A DNA stretch of 64,000 bases from Clostridium sp. E02 (GCF_003833015.1 NZ_RJLQ01000008.1:109259-173258), one strand, 5' to 3'. Counted from the first letter of the stretch, positions 18,479 to 27,163 are shown. A program made the numbers and translations. The notes: generated from the sequence alone by a model not told the origin.

Positions 18479-19678
18479 CTATTGTTCTACACCTACACAT
18501 TTTAGTTCATTTACTAATTGTGGTACGATTTCATAAATATCTCCTACAATTCCATAATGGGCGGTTTGAAAGATAGAGGCATTTTCATCTTTATTAATTG
18601 CAAAGATACGATCTGATTGATTCATCCCAGCGACAAACTGAATCGCTCCGGATATTCCAAGGACTATGATCAGCTTTGGCTTCACCGTTCTGCCAGATAG
18701 ACCAATCTGCTTCTTTGCCGGAATTAGACCTGCTTCCACAAGAGGTCTCGTACCTGCGATCTGTGCATGAAGCAAATCGGCCAATTCTTTGACCATACCC
18801 ATGTCTTTTTCTGACTTTACAGCCCTGCCAACCGCAATGATCACCTCTGCATCCGATATGTTTTCTTCTATTTTCTTCTTCGTAACCTTTAAAACCTCGA
18901 TGTTGGATTTTAATTTTGCCTGGTCCAGCTCACATACTGTTATTTTTCCGTTTGGATCGCACTGTCTTTCCGGTGCATTCATAATCTTATATCTGACCGT
19001 TGCCATCTGGGGTCTTGTATTCGGACATATAATCTGAGCCATAATATTACCGCCAAAAGCAGGTCTGATCTGAACAAGATCTGTGTTTTCTTTCATTTCA
19101 AGTATGGTGCAGTCAGCCGTTAAACCGGTTCTAAACCGAGTGGCCACTCTGGGAGCAAGAGATCTGCCAGTCGTAGTCGCACCAACCAGTATGGAAGATG
19201 GCTTTACTTTGTTTATAAAGTCTTCCATGGCAGCCGTATACGTCTCAATCCTAAAATCCTCCAATTCTTTGTAATCATATACAAATATTTCATCCACTCC
19301 ATAATGAAGCAATTCTTTTGCTTTGTTTTTTATATTGTGCCCAACAAATACACAATACACTGGAAAATCAACAACTGCAGCAAGCTCTCTGGCTTTTCCG
19401 ATTAATTCCATTGTCACTGGGTGAATCACGCCTTCTACATGATCTACATAAACGGCAATTCCTTTCCACAAGCTCTTATCCACCTTTTTTGTTTCTGTTT
19501 CAACGAATTCCATTACCCCTTCAGGGCCTTTTTTCACACATATCTTACACATTTTACAGCCTGCATTTACCTGAACTTTTCCTTCTGTGTATTCAATTGC
19601 TCCAAATGGACAAACCTTTATCAATTCATCTAGATTTGACTGATTAACTTTCTCCTGATTACATACTAATTTACCCAT
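18479..19678 (-). CDS. etfA: Electron transfer flavoprotein alpha subunit with N-terminal ferredoxin domain
   Basis: A 399-residue EtfA. The first 60 residues form a ferredoxin-like domain with Cys23-Pro and Cys41, Cys44, Cys47 (CKMCKIC). These four ligands suit one [4Fe-4S] cluster; the Cys expected for a second cluster is a Gly (VKKGP). The rest is the EtfA fold, ending in the FAD motif with SGRTVKPKLIIVLGISGAIQ (about 325-345). An iron-sulfur EtfA is typical of the clostridial lactate bifurcating complex. It lies 16 bases after etfB. Confidence 0.92.
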   Translation of the reverse strand: MGKLVCNQEKVNQSNLDELIKVCPFGAIEYTEGKVQVNAGCKMCKICVKKGPEGVMEFVETETKKVDKSLWKGIAVYVDHVEGVIHPVTMELIGKARELAAVVDFPVYCVFVGHNIKNKAKELLHYGVDEIFVYDYKELEDFRIETYTAAMEDFINKVKPSSILVGATTTGRSLAPRVATRFRTGLTADCTILEMKENTDLVQIRPAFGGNIMAQIICPNTRPQMATVRYKIMNAPERQCDPNGKITVCELDQAKLKSNIEVLKVTKKKIEENISDAEVIIAVGRAVKSEKDMGMVKELADLLHAQIAGTRPLVEAGLIPAKKQIGLSGRTVKPKLIIVLGISGAIQFVAGMNQSDRIFAINKDENASIFQTAHYGIVGDIYEIVPQLVNELKCVGVEQ

Positions 19679-19694
19679 AGAACGCCACCTTTCT

Positions 19695-20483
19695 TTATAT
19701 AAATTTTAACTCTTTCAGTTTTGATGCCATTTTCAAACTGAGTTTATCGACAGTGTCCGTCCATATTTCTCTGTCATCGTTGACGGATGGCGGAAATATT
19801 CGTTCAACCTGAGTAGGCGAACCATTTAATCCGTATTTCATCTCATCTTTATCCTCAAAATCATCCATTGTCAGAATCTTGATTTCTTTGTCTTTCGCTG
19901 CAAGCTTTTTCTTATAAGATGGCAGTCTTGGCTGAACGATATCTTTTTCTACCGTTATTAAACATGGAAATTGGATCTCTGCGACTTCAATCGTGTCGGG
20001 CATATCCATTTCTACTAGGATTGATTTTTCATTTAATTCTGCAATCGTTAAAACGTTTGTTATATGCGGTATCCCAAGGTATTCGGCCATCTCCGGCCCT
20101 ACCTGAGCAGTATCACCGTCAGTCGTTTGCTTTCCGCATAAAATAAGATCAAAATTACCCATTTTTCGAATCCCCTGGGAAATGGTGTAAGAGGTAGCAA
20201 GCACATCTGCCCCTGCAAACTTTCGATCTGTTATCAATGCTCCTTCATCTGCCCCCATCATATAAGCTTCTCTAATCACCTCTTTGGCCTGGGGTGGCCC
20301 CATAGTAATGACCTTTACCAATCCGCCCTTATGTTCTTTCATCTTCAATGCAGTTTCTAAAGCATACAAATCATAGGGGTTCATTTTTGAATCTACACCA
20401 TCTCTTTTTAAAACACCAGTCACTGGATCCACTTCAACTTTTGAAGTATCTGGAACCTGCTTGATACAAACTAAAATATCCAT
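19695..20483 (-). CDS. etfB: Electron transfer flavoprotein beta subunit
   Basis: A 262-residue EtfB that starts MDILVCIKQVPDT. The family motif region is visible near residues 100-125 (GNFDLILCGKQTTDGDTAQVGP), the nucleotide-binding loop that in bifurcating EtfB holds FAD. It is the first gene of the lactate operon, after a FadR-type operator. It partners with the EtfA encoded next. Confidence 0.93.
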   Translation of the reverse strand: MDILVCIKQVPDTSKVEVDPVTGVLKRDGVDSKMNPYDLYALETALKMKEHKGGLVKVITMGPPQAKEVIREAYMMGADEGALITDRKFAGADVLATSYTISQGIRKMGNFDLILCGKQTTDGDTAQVGPEMAEYLGIPHITNVLTIAELNEKSILVEMDMPDTIEVAEIQFPCLITVEKDIVQPRLPSYKKKLAAKDKEIKILTMDDFEDKDEMKYGLNGSPTQVERIFPPSVNDDREIWTDTVDKLSLKMASKLKELKFI

Positions 20484-20569
20484 ACATATCCCTCTCTTTC
20501 TATGTATTAAAACTAGTGTGGCAAATCATACAAACATAAAATGACTTTGCATCGTTTTAATTGGTATAA

Positions 20570-20580
20570 TGGTCTGACCA
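20570..20580. promoter_or_regulatory. FadR/LldR-type operator upstream of etfB
   Basis: TGGTCTGACCA is a perfect 5-bp inverted repeat around one base, matching the TGGTnnnACCA core of FadR-subfamily GntR operators such as PdhR and LldR. It lies about 87 bases before the etfB start. It is probably bound by the GntR protein encoded upstream, with release by lactate or pyruvate. Confidence 0.65.
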
Positions 20581-20655
20581 CTTATAGCCATAATAGCACA
20601 ATGAAAATAAAATATCTATACCTTTTAAAAATAAAATTAAAAAAAATAATGAAAA

Positions 20656-20694
20656 ACACAGGTAAGCATCGTATTTACGATCCTCTCCCTGTGT
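20656..20694 (-). terminator. Terminator of the GntR gene
   Basis: Outer stem ACACAGG/CCTGTGT and inner stem ATCGTA/TACGAT are followed on the minus strand by TTTTTCATTATTTTTTTT. It separates the regulator gene from the etfB operon. Confidence 0.75.
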
Positions 20695-20701
20695 ACCAAT
20701 T

Positions 20702-21397
20702 TTATATCAATTTACTATACTTATTCGTATAATCTAAATGTTGACGCATGGCTTTTCGTGCAGCGACAGAATTGTGCTTTTCGATCGCCAGATAAATCTC
20801 TTTATGCTGTAACAAAAGAATCTCTTTGTTTTCCTGGTCTGCAATGATTAATTTCCTTGCATCTTTAATGAAATCATCTACCAGCAGTGAAACAGTTCTA
20901 AGAATATTAAATAGTAATACATTCTCGGAACACTCCGCAATCTTATAATGCAGCTCTTTGTCGATCATAGCATTCATTTTTTCATCCACACTATTCTCGA
21001 ATCGTTCCATGATCTCTTTTAATTCTTTTAATTGTTCCTCGGTGATTCTCTTAGCGGCGAGACCGGAAGCCTCAACCTCCATGATTTTTCTTAGTTCCAG
21101 TATATCTTCCGGATTGGTTCCTTCTAACATATACATAATTGATAAGGGTTCGAATAAATTATCTTGAAAGCTTGATTTAATAAAATTCCCTTCCCCTTGT
21201 CTGCACTCGATTAATCCAATGACTTCCAATGCACGCAGTGCTTCTCTGATCGATGCTCTACTCACCTGTAATTGTTCAACTAAATCTCGTTCAGAAGGGA
21301 GCTTGTCCCCCTTTTTTAAGGCTCCATTATCAATCATTTCTTTGATTTGATCCATTACCTGTTCATAAACCTTCGTGTTTTTGATTGGGCTAAACAT
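20702..21397 (-). CDS. lctA: FadR-type GntR regulator of lactate utilisation
   Basis: A 231-residue regulator. The N-terminal winged helix is typical (GDKLPSERDLVEQLQVSRASIREALRALE) and the all-helical FCD effector domain follows (LELRKIMEVEASGLAA, YKIAECSENVLL, HKEIYLAIEKHNSVAARKAMRQHL). The ATG at 21397 is chosen because AGGAGGGTAAG directly precedes it; an in-frame start 15 codons upstream has no such signal. Position before etfB and the operator between them imply control of the lactate operon. The symbol follows the Acetobacterium naming and is tentative. Confidence 0.85.
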   Translation of the reverse strand: MFSPIKNTKVYEQVMDQIKEMIDNGALKKGDKLPSERDLVEQLQVSRASIREALRALEVIGLIECRQGEGNFIKSSFQDNLFEPLSIMYMLEGTNPEDILELRKIMEVEASGLAAKRITEEQLKELKEIMERFENSVDEKMNAMIDKELHYKIAECSENVLLFNILRTVSLLVDDFIKDARKLIIADQENKEILLLQHKEIYLAIEKHNSVAARKAMRQHLDYTNKYSKLI

Positions 21398-21469
21398 CTT
21401 ACCCTCCTGCTTCTTATCGTGTTTCATACCACAATTGTTCATTGCTTTATCTTACATGTTGATTTATAT

Positions 21470-21498
21470 ATTATATATTTAAAACCATATTATCTCAA
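21470..21498 (-). promoter_or_regulatory. Promoter of the GntR regulator
   Basis: Minus-strand TTGAGA (21493-21498), 17-base spacer, TATAAT (21470-21475). Confidence 0.65.
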
Positions 21499-21516
21499 CA
21501 CCATTCATTAAAATCT

Positions 21517-21720
21517 TTAAAAGCATTCAAATCTGATAATTTTGAGCATATCACATGCAAACTGTTCTGCAAGTCCCAGATCTGCCTGCATGATCTGTTT
21601 TGTTCGATATCTTATTAATGCACAATGAATGCACTTTTCTAATGCTATATAATTACCGTGAATATCTGCTAAAACTGCTATATCGATATTAGTGCCTTCA
21701 TAATCGTTTAAAATTTTTTC
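21517..21720 (-). pseudogene. Metallophosphoesterase remnant
   Basis: One frame with no start codon at its beginning encodes about 67 residues, including IDIAVLADIHGNYIALEKC. That is the first metal-binding block (DxH, then GN) of YfcE-type calcineurin-like phosphoesterases. The later blocks (GNHD, GHTH) are missing and the sequence passes into an unrelated-looking tail before a stop. It is read as a gene fragment left by deletion. Confidence 0.5.
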
Positions 21721-21727
21721 CTATTCT

Positions 21728-22921
21728 TTATCGTTCATTTGCCTTGGAGTTCAGCTTGTCTTTTACACTTTTATTATACTCGATAAAATCATACTTATCA
21801 AACATCTCTTTACTCCCGTTGTCGTTACCAATGTCTCTAAGCCAATGATCAAAATAATTTAATGTGATCTCTATGGTTGTTTCCATTGGCTTCTCTCCCT
21901 TTGAAAATAAGGGACTAAATAGGATCAAATCGGTAAAGCTATAATGATTATACCCATCCATAACAGCAAAACCAACGTCTGCTCTACTATGAGAGTATGC
22001 CTTCTTAATGTTTTCCAAAACCGAGCTAACAAAGATTCCCCGTTCCGATTTTTCGTCTTTCCTATAATCAAGCGTATTCTTTGCTGACAAATATAGAAAT
22101 GGTTTATCAAATCCTTTTTCTACTATTGTTCCCCATAATCCACCATCATAGCTTAATCCTGCAATAATCGATTCATCAACAGCCATTAATTCTGCAATGG
22201 TTGCTCCACCATATGAATGCCCGAAAGCACCAATATGACTAAAGTCAATATTATCAAGTATCGCTGCATCAACAAGACCATCATTCTTCCTTAGTTCTTG
22301 CAATACAAAGCTTAAGTCTTCGGTACGAATTTTGATTTCTTCTTCATATAGTTCTAAGCCGTCTTTCCTCAGAGATAAATCTCGTTTCGCCACTGTACCA
22401 TCTAAAAATTCCACATCATATGAAGTATAAGGGTGATCCACGCCCACAACCGTATATCCTTCACTTACTAATCGCTCAACAACTGCTACATTTTGATATC
22501 TCGTTGAGTTATTGCCCGGTGAGTATAAAATGAAAGGACTCGATTTTGACAGGTCCGCAACAATTCCTTTTTCATATATGTGGGTTTTGATTGGCTTAAT
22601 ATGATATAGCAAAATTTTTGGCAATCCCAATACACTGCTTATAGCGGAAGTAACCTCTTCCGGATATTCTTTCGATTCTCCAAGCGTTTCTTTCATTGGA
22701 TACCATATCGTCACCATAACTTGTCTGTGATCCCCTGGTTCTGGTGTGTAGACCTCGAATCGGTTAAAATCTTTTAATTGCAAACGAACTTCACCAATTC
22801 CAAATGCACCTTTCATAACAGGTAGACTGATTCTCGGAAATAAATACACTTTTAAACTCGCAAGAATAACAACCACGAGTATTAGTAACCAAATTATTTT
22901 ATTCATTCTATTACGATCCAT
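21728..22921 (-). CDS. Membrane-anchored alpha/beta hydrolase, PAF-acetylhydrolase-like
   Basis: A 397-residue protein with an N-terminal membrane anchor (IIWLLILVVVILASLKVYLF) and an alpha/beta hydrolase domain facing outward. The nucleophile elbow is GAFGHSYGGATIAEL, the oxyanion region is FILYSPGNN, and the late His lies in DGYNHYSFTD. The order and size resemble the platelet-activating-factor acetylhydrolase family, where the substrate is a short-chain ester or oxidised phospholipid. The natural substrate here is unknown. Confidence 0.75.
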   Translation of the reverse strand: MDRNRMNKIIWLLILVVVILASLKVYLFPRISLPVMKGAFGIGEVRLQLKDFNRFEVYTPEPGDHRQVMVTIWYPMKETLGESKEYPEEVTSAISSVLGLPKILLYHIKPIKTHIYEKGIVADLSKSSPFILYSPGNNSTRYQNVAVVERLVSEGYTVVGVDHPYTSYDVEFLDGTVAKRDLSLRKDGLELYEEEIKIRTEDLSFVLQELRKNDGLVDAAILDNIDFSHIGAFGHSYGGATIAELMAVDESIIAGLSYDGGLWGTIVEKGFDKPFLYLSAKNTLDYRKDEKSERGIFVSSVLENIKKAYSHSRADVGFAVMDGYNHYSFTDLILFSPLFSKGEKPMETTIEITLNYFDHWLRDIGNDNGSKEMFDKYDFIEYNKSVKDKLNSKANER

Positions 22922-22938
22922 CTCACTTTCATATAGTC

Positions 22939-23260
22939 CTATTTCTCATATGAATCAACTTCTTCTTTATCAATTTTTTCCCCTCGATTTATATAATCAA
23001 AAGTCAGTTTCATTACTTTTTTTATAGTTCCCCAATCATTTGTATACTTACCTGATGATATTATTTGATTGTGTTCATCAAAATACTTGCCTGTAACGCC
23101 TTTTAATAAAGGATCTGTTGCCAGATAGGTATATGTCTCAGCCATTTTTTGGGGTTCAATGGCTTTTTTACTCTTCAGACGATAAGCAAATCGCTATCTG
23201 TATGGCCGCTTCCCGCCCTATACCGGAATTACCACCAGTTATAAAACATATATCCTTCAT
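22939..23260 (-). pseudogene. Short-chain dehydrogenase with internal deletion
   Basis: The start at 23260 has GAGGTGAAT upstream and encodes MKDICFITGGNSGIGREAA, the SDR Rossmann motif TGGxxGIG. After about 30 residues the frame stops. The C-terminal part (AETYTYLATDPLLKGVTGKY, about 68 residues) follows in a separate open frame at 22939-23145. The catalytic Ser-Tyr-Lys region in the middle is gone, so no activity is expected. Confidence 0.75.
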
Positions 23261-23500
23261 ACATTCACCTCATTAAGTCTATCATAGATTTAATAGACCA
23301 TACCTTTATAGGATTACAAAATAAATATCATAATATTCTCTAACTAATAGAATTTCGCACATATTTTATGCTGCCAAATGATCCTTGCTATTGGTGATCA
23401 TACCATATATAATTAACGCATATTGTATTTTAAATAAAATTTGATAATATAAAATCCGCCTCTAAAAAAGGGGACGTTGTTGTGAAGGAGAAATGAACGA

Positions 23501-24331
23501 ATGGGATTTGATTTTATAGAAATTTTGAAGGTTGTTTTTCTTGGAATTGTTGAAGGTATTACCGAGTGGCTCCCCATTAGCAGTACCGGGCATATGCTTC
23601 TAGTGGATGAATTTATCACGCTTAATAGGAGCGACGCATTTAAGGAAATGTTTTTTGTTGTAATTCAACTTGGCGCTATCCTTGCTGTTGTCATCATATT
23701 TTGGGAGAAAATGTTTCCGTTCCAGTTTAAGGACCAAACACAGCCTATTATCAAAAAAGACACGTTTTCTCTTTGGTTTAAAGTCGTTTTTGCCTGTATA
23801 CCTGGGGCAATTATAACTCTCCTATTTGACGATTATATTGATGCGCATTTGCACACCCCGATCGTAATCGCGGCCGCACTTATTTTTTATGGAATTGCTT
23901 TTATTGTCATTGAAATATGGAATAAAAAGCAATCACCAACCACTTTAAAACTAGAAAACATTACCTATCATACTGCCTTTTTAATCGGACTGTTTCAAGT
24001 CCTTTCCATTATTCCAGGTACCTCTCGTTCCGGCGCCACTATTTTAGGCGCATTGCTGATTGGTGTATCTAGAGTTGCGGCAGCGGAATTTACGTTTTTC
24101 CTTGCCGTTCCTGTTATGTTCGGTTTAAGTGCTATTAAAATATTGAAATTTGGAATTTTCTTTACAAATTCAGAACTGCTCACCTTACTAATCGGTATGG
24201 TTGTGGCTTTTGCAGTATCTGTGTTCGTGATAAAATTCCTTATGGGATATATTAAAAAACATGATTTTAAATTGTTTGGCTGGTATCGAATTGTATTAGG
24301 CATCGCTGTTTTGCTTGTGTTTGCAATGTAA
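23501..24331 (+). CDS. uppP: Undecaprenyl-diphosphatase UppP (BacA)
   Basis: A 276-residue polytopic membrane enzyme that hydrolyses undecaprenyl diphosphate to the monophosphate, recycling the lipid carrier for peptidoglycan. Both signature blocks are present: EGITEWLPISSTGH (about residue 17) and PGTSRSGATILGALL (about 170). About eight hydrophobic segments are seen. AAGGAG precedes the ATG by 10 bases. The length is normal. Extra copies of this gene give bacitracin tolerance. Confidence 0.96.
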   Translation: MGFDFIEILKVVFLGIVEGITEWLPISSTGHMLLVDEFITLNRSDAFKEMFFVVIQLGAILAVVIIFWEKMFPFQFKDQTQPIIKKDTFSLWFKVVFACIPGAIITLLFDDYIDAHLHTPIVIAAALIFYGIAFIVIEIWNKKQSPTTLKLENITYHTAFLIGLFQVLSIIPGTSRSGATILGALLIGVSRVAAAEFTFFLAVPVMFGLSAIKILKFGIFFTNSELLTLLIGMVVAFAVSVFVIKFLMGYIKKHDFKLFGWYRIVLGIAVLLVFAM

Positions 24332-24345
24332 TTAAATCTAAAAAG

Positions 24346-24371
24346 CGTGGGGGCCAATATCAACTCTCACG
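24346..24371 (+). terminator. Possible terminator after uppP
   Basis: CGTGGGGG can pair with CTCTCACG (with G-T pairs) around a 10-base loop, but only a pyrimidine-rich stretch follows. The evidence is weak. Confidence 0.3.
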
Positions 24372-24389
24372 TCTTCCTTCTCCTAATCC

Positions 24390-24860
24390 TCAATCCAGTA
24401 TCTGTATGAAATCGATTTCTTGTTTCAAAGCATCAAAGTTATCATCTAAATCTTTTGCTCCATCAATTATTATCTGATGGCACGATAACAGCTGCTGCCA
24501 GTCATCATGCTTGGCCTTACTACGCATATCGATGCTTCGATACTCTCTTTTGTGAAGCCTATCTATTCTAATGTCTGTATCCGTAACTACCCGGATTACC
24601 AATGTAAATAGTGGTATTAATTCATCTCCCCAATCAACCAATGAACCAGAAATAACAACATTTTCAAATACTTTAATATCTTCTCTCATCAGGCGTAGGC
24701 GTTCATTTTTCTCTCTTTTAGTCGTAAATCTGGGATTCGTAGGCATCCAGAAATAATCATCGGTATCCATAAAACGATATCCAAGTTCATCGCATATCTT
24801 CTTTCCTATTGTTGAAGTTCCAGATCCAGATGCTCCATATAGATGAATAATTTGTTTCAT
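24390..24860 (-). CDS. Small P-loop kinase-like protein, probably internally deleted
   Basis: A 156-residue protein of the AAA/adenylate-kinase-like group. Walker A is GASGSGTSTIGKK (residues 9-21), with a substrate-binding DTDDYFW and a Walker-B-like VVISGS. Relatives as I recall them are about 180 residues, with a lid segment between HKREY and RSKAKHD; here those two motifs are only a few residues apart, which suggests an in-frame deletion. Substrate unknown. It may be non-functional despite an intact frame. Confidence 0.6.
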   Translation of the reverse strand: MKQIIHLYGASGSGTSTIGKKICDELGYRFMDTDDYFWMPTNPRFTTKREKNERLRLMREDIKVFENVVISGSLVDWGDELIPLFTLVIRVVTDTDIRIDRLHKREYRSIDMRSKAKHDDWQQLLSCHQIIIDGAKDLDDNFDALKQEIDFIQILD

Positions 24861-24889
24861 AGTCTAAAATACCCTCCTAAGCTTTCACA

Positions 24890-25810
24890 TCATATGAACT
24901 CTGCCAGCCTTTTCATTACCAGCGTTTCTCTTTCTACCCATGGAATATTATCATAATTCTCAACTGATTCATTACGCTCAATTGCCTCACCAAGTGTCAT
25001 CCATCTTACCTGATAATCATATTCTTCCTCATAGTCATCTAGATTTCTATTCCCTGCAGCTTCGCTAACATCACAGTAAAAATAATGAGAATCCATAATC
25101 ATCAAATCATCTGGATGCCCCTTTCTTTTTTCAAATACTACGGGGCCTTCCATAATCGAACTTACATCAACAACGTAACCAGTTTCCTCCTGCACCTCTC
25201 TTACAAGTGTCTGCTCAAATGTCTCACCAGCGTTCATTCCACCGCCTGGAAATTTATGATCTCCATACTTACTATATATCAATAAATATTTTCCATTTTT
25301 TTGTATGATCCCTCTAACTGCTGTCCTTTTAAATACACTTCCACCTTCAATATAATTATGTACGTCTATCACTAGTTCATTCTTCGTAATGAAAGACTGA
25401 TCTATGTGTTCTAATTCAGAAAGTAACGCTGGTATGAGGGCTTTATAAGTCAGTTTGTCTGGTAACTGTTCAAATGTTTTTACTTCCTGCATCTCACTTT
25501 CAGGAATGTTACCTAACTTAAAAATTTCCGCGGTAAAAACCACGCCTCCATCTCCATGAATCAAATCCGCTTCCCCTGCCCAGTAATCGCAGAATGGAGC
25601 TATGGTATATTGAAGTGCTCCTGATTCTTCATACAATTCGCGTTTAGCGGCTTCAAGTGGAGACTCCCCTTCTTCAATGTGACCCCCCTGATTTTCCCAT
25701 GTATCACGTTCCTTATGCTTGCTCAAGAGTATTTTTCCATTATATTTTGACAAGACAACTACATACTTGTACTTCTTTAATTCCCCTACATTAAAAGTTT
25801 TACATACCAT
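24890..25810 (-). CDS. Tandem Nudix hydrolase (two Nudix domains)
   Basis: A 306-residue protein with two complete Nudix boxes: GGHIEEGESPLEAAKRELYEESG (about 45-67, read as GHIEEGESPLEAA and KRELYEESG) and GGGMNAGETFEQTLVREVQEETG (about 190-212, conserved G, E, REVQEETG). Both keep the catalytic REUxEE residues. The family hydrolyses nucleoside diphosphates linked to another group, often 8-oxo-dGTP. The ATG at 25810 is chosen since AAAAGGGGG lies upstream of it. It is a two-domain fusion, with the substrate of each half unknown. Confidence 0.82.
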   Translation of the reverse strand: MVCKTFNVGELKKYKYVVVLSKYNGKILLSKHKERDTWENQGGHIEEGESPLEAAKRELYEESGALQYTIAPFCDYWAGEADLIHGDGGVVFTAEIFKLGNIPESEMQEVKTFEQLPDKLTYKALIPALLSELEHIDQSFITKNELVIDVHNYIEGGSVFKRTAVRGIIQKNGKYLLIYSKYGDHKFPGGGMNAGETFEQTLVREVQEETGYVVDVSSIMEGPVVFEKRKGHPDDLMIMDSHYFYCDVSEAAGNRNLDDYEEEYDYQVRWMTLGEAIERNESVENYDNIPWVERETLVMKRLAEFI

Positions 25811-25838
25811 AATTACTTTCCCCCTTTTCATTCACAAT

Positions 25839-25864
25839 CTAGTATCAAAGCCGTTGATATCTAG
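25839..25864. repeat. Inverted repeat upstream of the Nudix gene
   Basis: CTAGTATCAA and TTGATATCTAG flank AGCCG, with one bulged base. It lies in the Nudix leader, about 28 bases upstream of the start. It could be an operator or leader hairpin. The rest of the 331-base gap 25811-26141 holds only the two promoters listed next. Confidence 0.35.
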
Positions 25865-25918
25865 TACTGGTGATTTAATATCACGTCAGAACCTAACTAA
25901 ACTACATGTATGCGGTAT

Positions 25919-25947
25919 ATTCTAACATATGAATTTTTCATACGCAA
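25919..25947 (-). promoter_or_regulatory. Possible promoter of the Nudix gene
   Basis: Minus-strand TTGCGT, 17-base spacer and TAGAAT with an upstream TG (extended -10). Confidence 0.4.
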
Positions 25948-26014
25948 TAGGTCTATATGAATATAGTATCCTCTTTATTCCCCTTATACTGGGTCTCACC
26001 TAACAGTACAAACC

Positions 26015-26043
26015 TTGACATACAGTGTCCTGGTTAATATACT
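26015..26043 (+). promoter_or_regulatory. Sigma-A promoter of the ClbS/DfsB-like gene
   Basis: TTGACA (26015-26020), 17-base spacer, TATACT (26038-26043). Confidence 0.7.
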
Positions 26044-26141
26044 ATAATAGTGACATGGGAGGAAGCTTGAGGACTCATGGCTAATTGGGTATCGCTCAAT
26101 TTATAAATTGAATTATCAATAATTTCAGGAGGATAATAACA

Positions 26142-26681
26142 ATGGGCAGAGCAACGACAAAGACAGATATGATAACAGCAGCAATTAGCAATTACGAGAA
26201 ATTAAATATGCTTATTTCTGAATTGACAGAAAAAGAGTTGTCAACTTCATTTGATTTTACAGCAAATGATAAAAAGAAAGAGGCTCATTGGGGCAGGGAC
26301 AAAAATCTTCGAGATATTCTAATTCATCTCTATGAATGGCACCAACTGTTGCTTAATTGGGTTCAATCAAATAGAGCTGGAGAAAACAAACCGTTTATTC
26401 CAGAACCCTATAACTGGAAAACTTACGGAGATATGAATGTTGAGTTCTGGAAAAAGCATCAAAACACATCATTAAACGATGCAAAGTATCTGTATGGAAA
26501 ATCCCATGCCAAAGTTATGAAGTTAGCTGAAACATTTACAAATGAAGAGCTGTTTTCTAAAGGTGTTTATAAATGGGTTGGCGGAAGTACATTAGGCTCT
26601 TATTTCGTGAGTGCCACGGCAAGTCATTACGATTGGGCTATGAAAAAGCTAAAGGCACACAAAAAGTGTTGCCTCATCTAA
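26142..26681 (+). CDS. ClbS/DfsB-family four-helix bundle protein
   Basis: A 179-residue DinB-superfamily protein with the ClbS/DfsB pattern: TKTDMITAAISNYEKL, RDKNLRDILIHLYEWHQLL, PEPYNWKTYGDMN, and GSYFVSATASHYDWAMKK at the C terminus. ClbS of Escherichia coli protects against colibactin by opening its cyclopropane warhead. Most homologs have no known substrate. CAGGAGG precedes the ATG. It is a single-gene unit with its own promoter. A link to the biosynthetic cluster about 18 kb away is only speculation. Confidence 0.85.
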   Translation: MGRATTKTDMITAAISNYEKLNMLISELTEKELSTSFDFTANDKKKEAHWGRDKNLRDILIHLYEWHQLLLNWVQSNRAGENKPFIPEPYNWKTYGDMNVEFWKKHQNTSLNDAKYLYGKSHAKVMKLAETFTNEELFSKGVYKWVGGSTLGSYFVSATASHYDWAMKKLKAHKKCCLI

Positions 26682-26785
26682 ATTTGCAGTGCTTTATTTT
26701 TAGTCTACTCCCTGCTATAATTGTAAATTTATATTTATATAGGAGGACGATAAAATATTCAAGTATGTAAATTATAAAATTACCA

Positions 26786-26815
26786 TTGACAAGTGCATAT
26801 ATGTGCATATATAAT
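26786..26815 (+). promoter_or_regulatory. Promoter with embedded direct-repeat operator of the ArsR gene
   Basis: TTGACA (26786-26791), 18-base spacer and TATAAT (26810-26815). The spacer holds two copies of TGCATATA ten bases apart (26794-26813). A closely similar block recurs at 27200-27219, which suggests autoregulation by the ArsR-type protein. Confidence 0.6.
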
Positions 26816-26833
26816 ATACAAAAGGGTGAGAAC

Positions 26834-27160
26834 ATGAATAATGAAGATTTACTACTAGATTGTACCAGACAAATTGAAGAAAGTATTGATTTTGACTTTT
26901 TCAAGGCACTATTTGACCCAGTTCGATGTGATATTATGAAATATCTGGCGATAAATGGCAGAAAGAATATAAAAGATATTTCCGAAAATTTCACACAGGA
27001 TCGTTCTGTTATTTCCAGACACCTGGATTTGATGTACCGATATGGGATCGTTGATAAAATAAAAGAAAGCAGAAATATTTTTTATCAACTAAATGATAAA
27101 TACATTCTCGAAAAATTTAAAATGACAACGGACAATTTAAAAAAAATAATACAGGTATAG
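26834..27160 (+). CDS. ArsR-family winged-helix regulator
   Basis: A 108-residue regulator. The helix-turn-helix is in KDISENFTQDRSVISRHLDLMYRYGIV and the wing in DKIKESRNIFYQLND. FDPVRCDIMKYL resembles the usual start of the ArsR fold. The ATG at 26834 has AAAGGGTGAG upstream; an earlier in-frame start lies inside the promoter. No obvious Cys metal site (CVC) is present, so a non-metal or redox signal is possible. It is followed by two flavodoxin-fold reductases that carry a similar operator. Confidence 0.85.
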   Translation: MNNEDLLLDCTRQIEESIDFDFFKALFDPVRCDIMKYLAINGRKNIKDISENFTQDRSVISRHLDLMYRYGIVDKIKESRNIFYQLNDKYILEKFKMTTDNLKKIIQV

Positions 27161-27163
27161 TTT

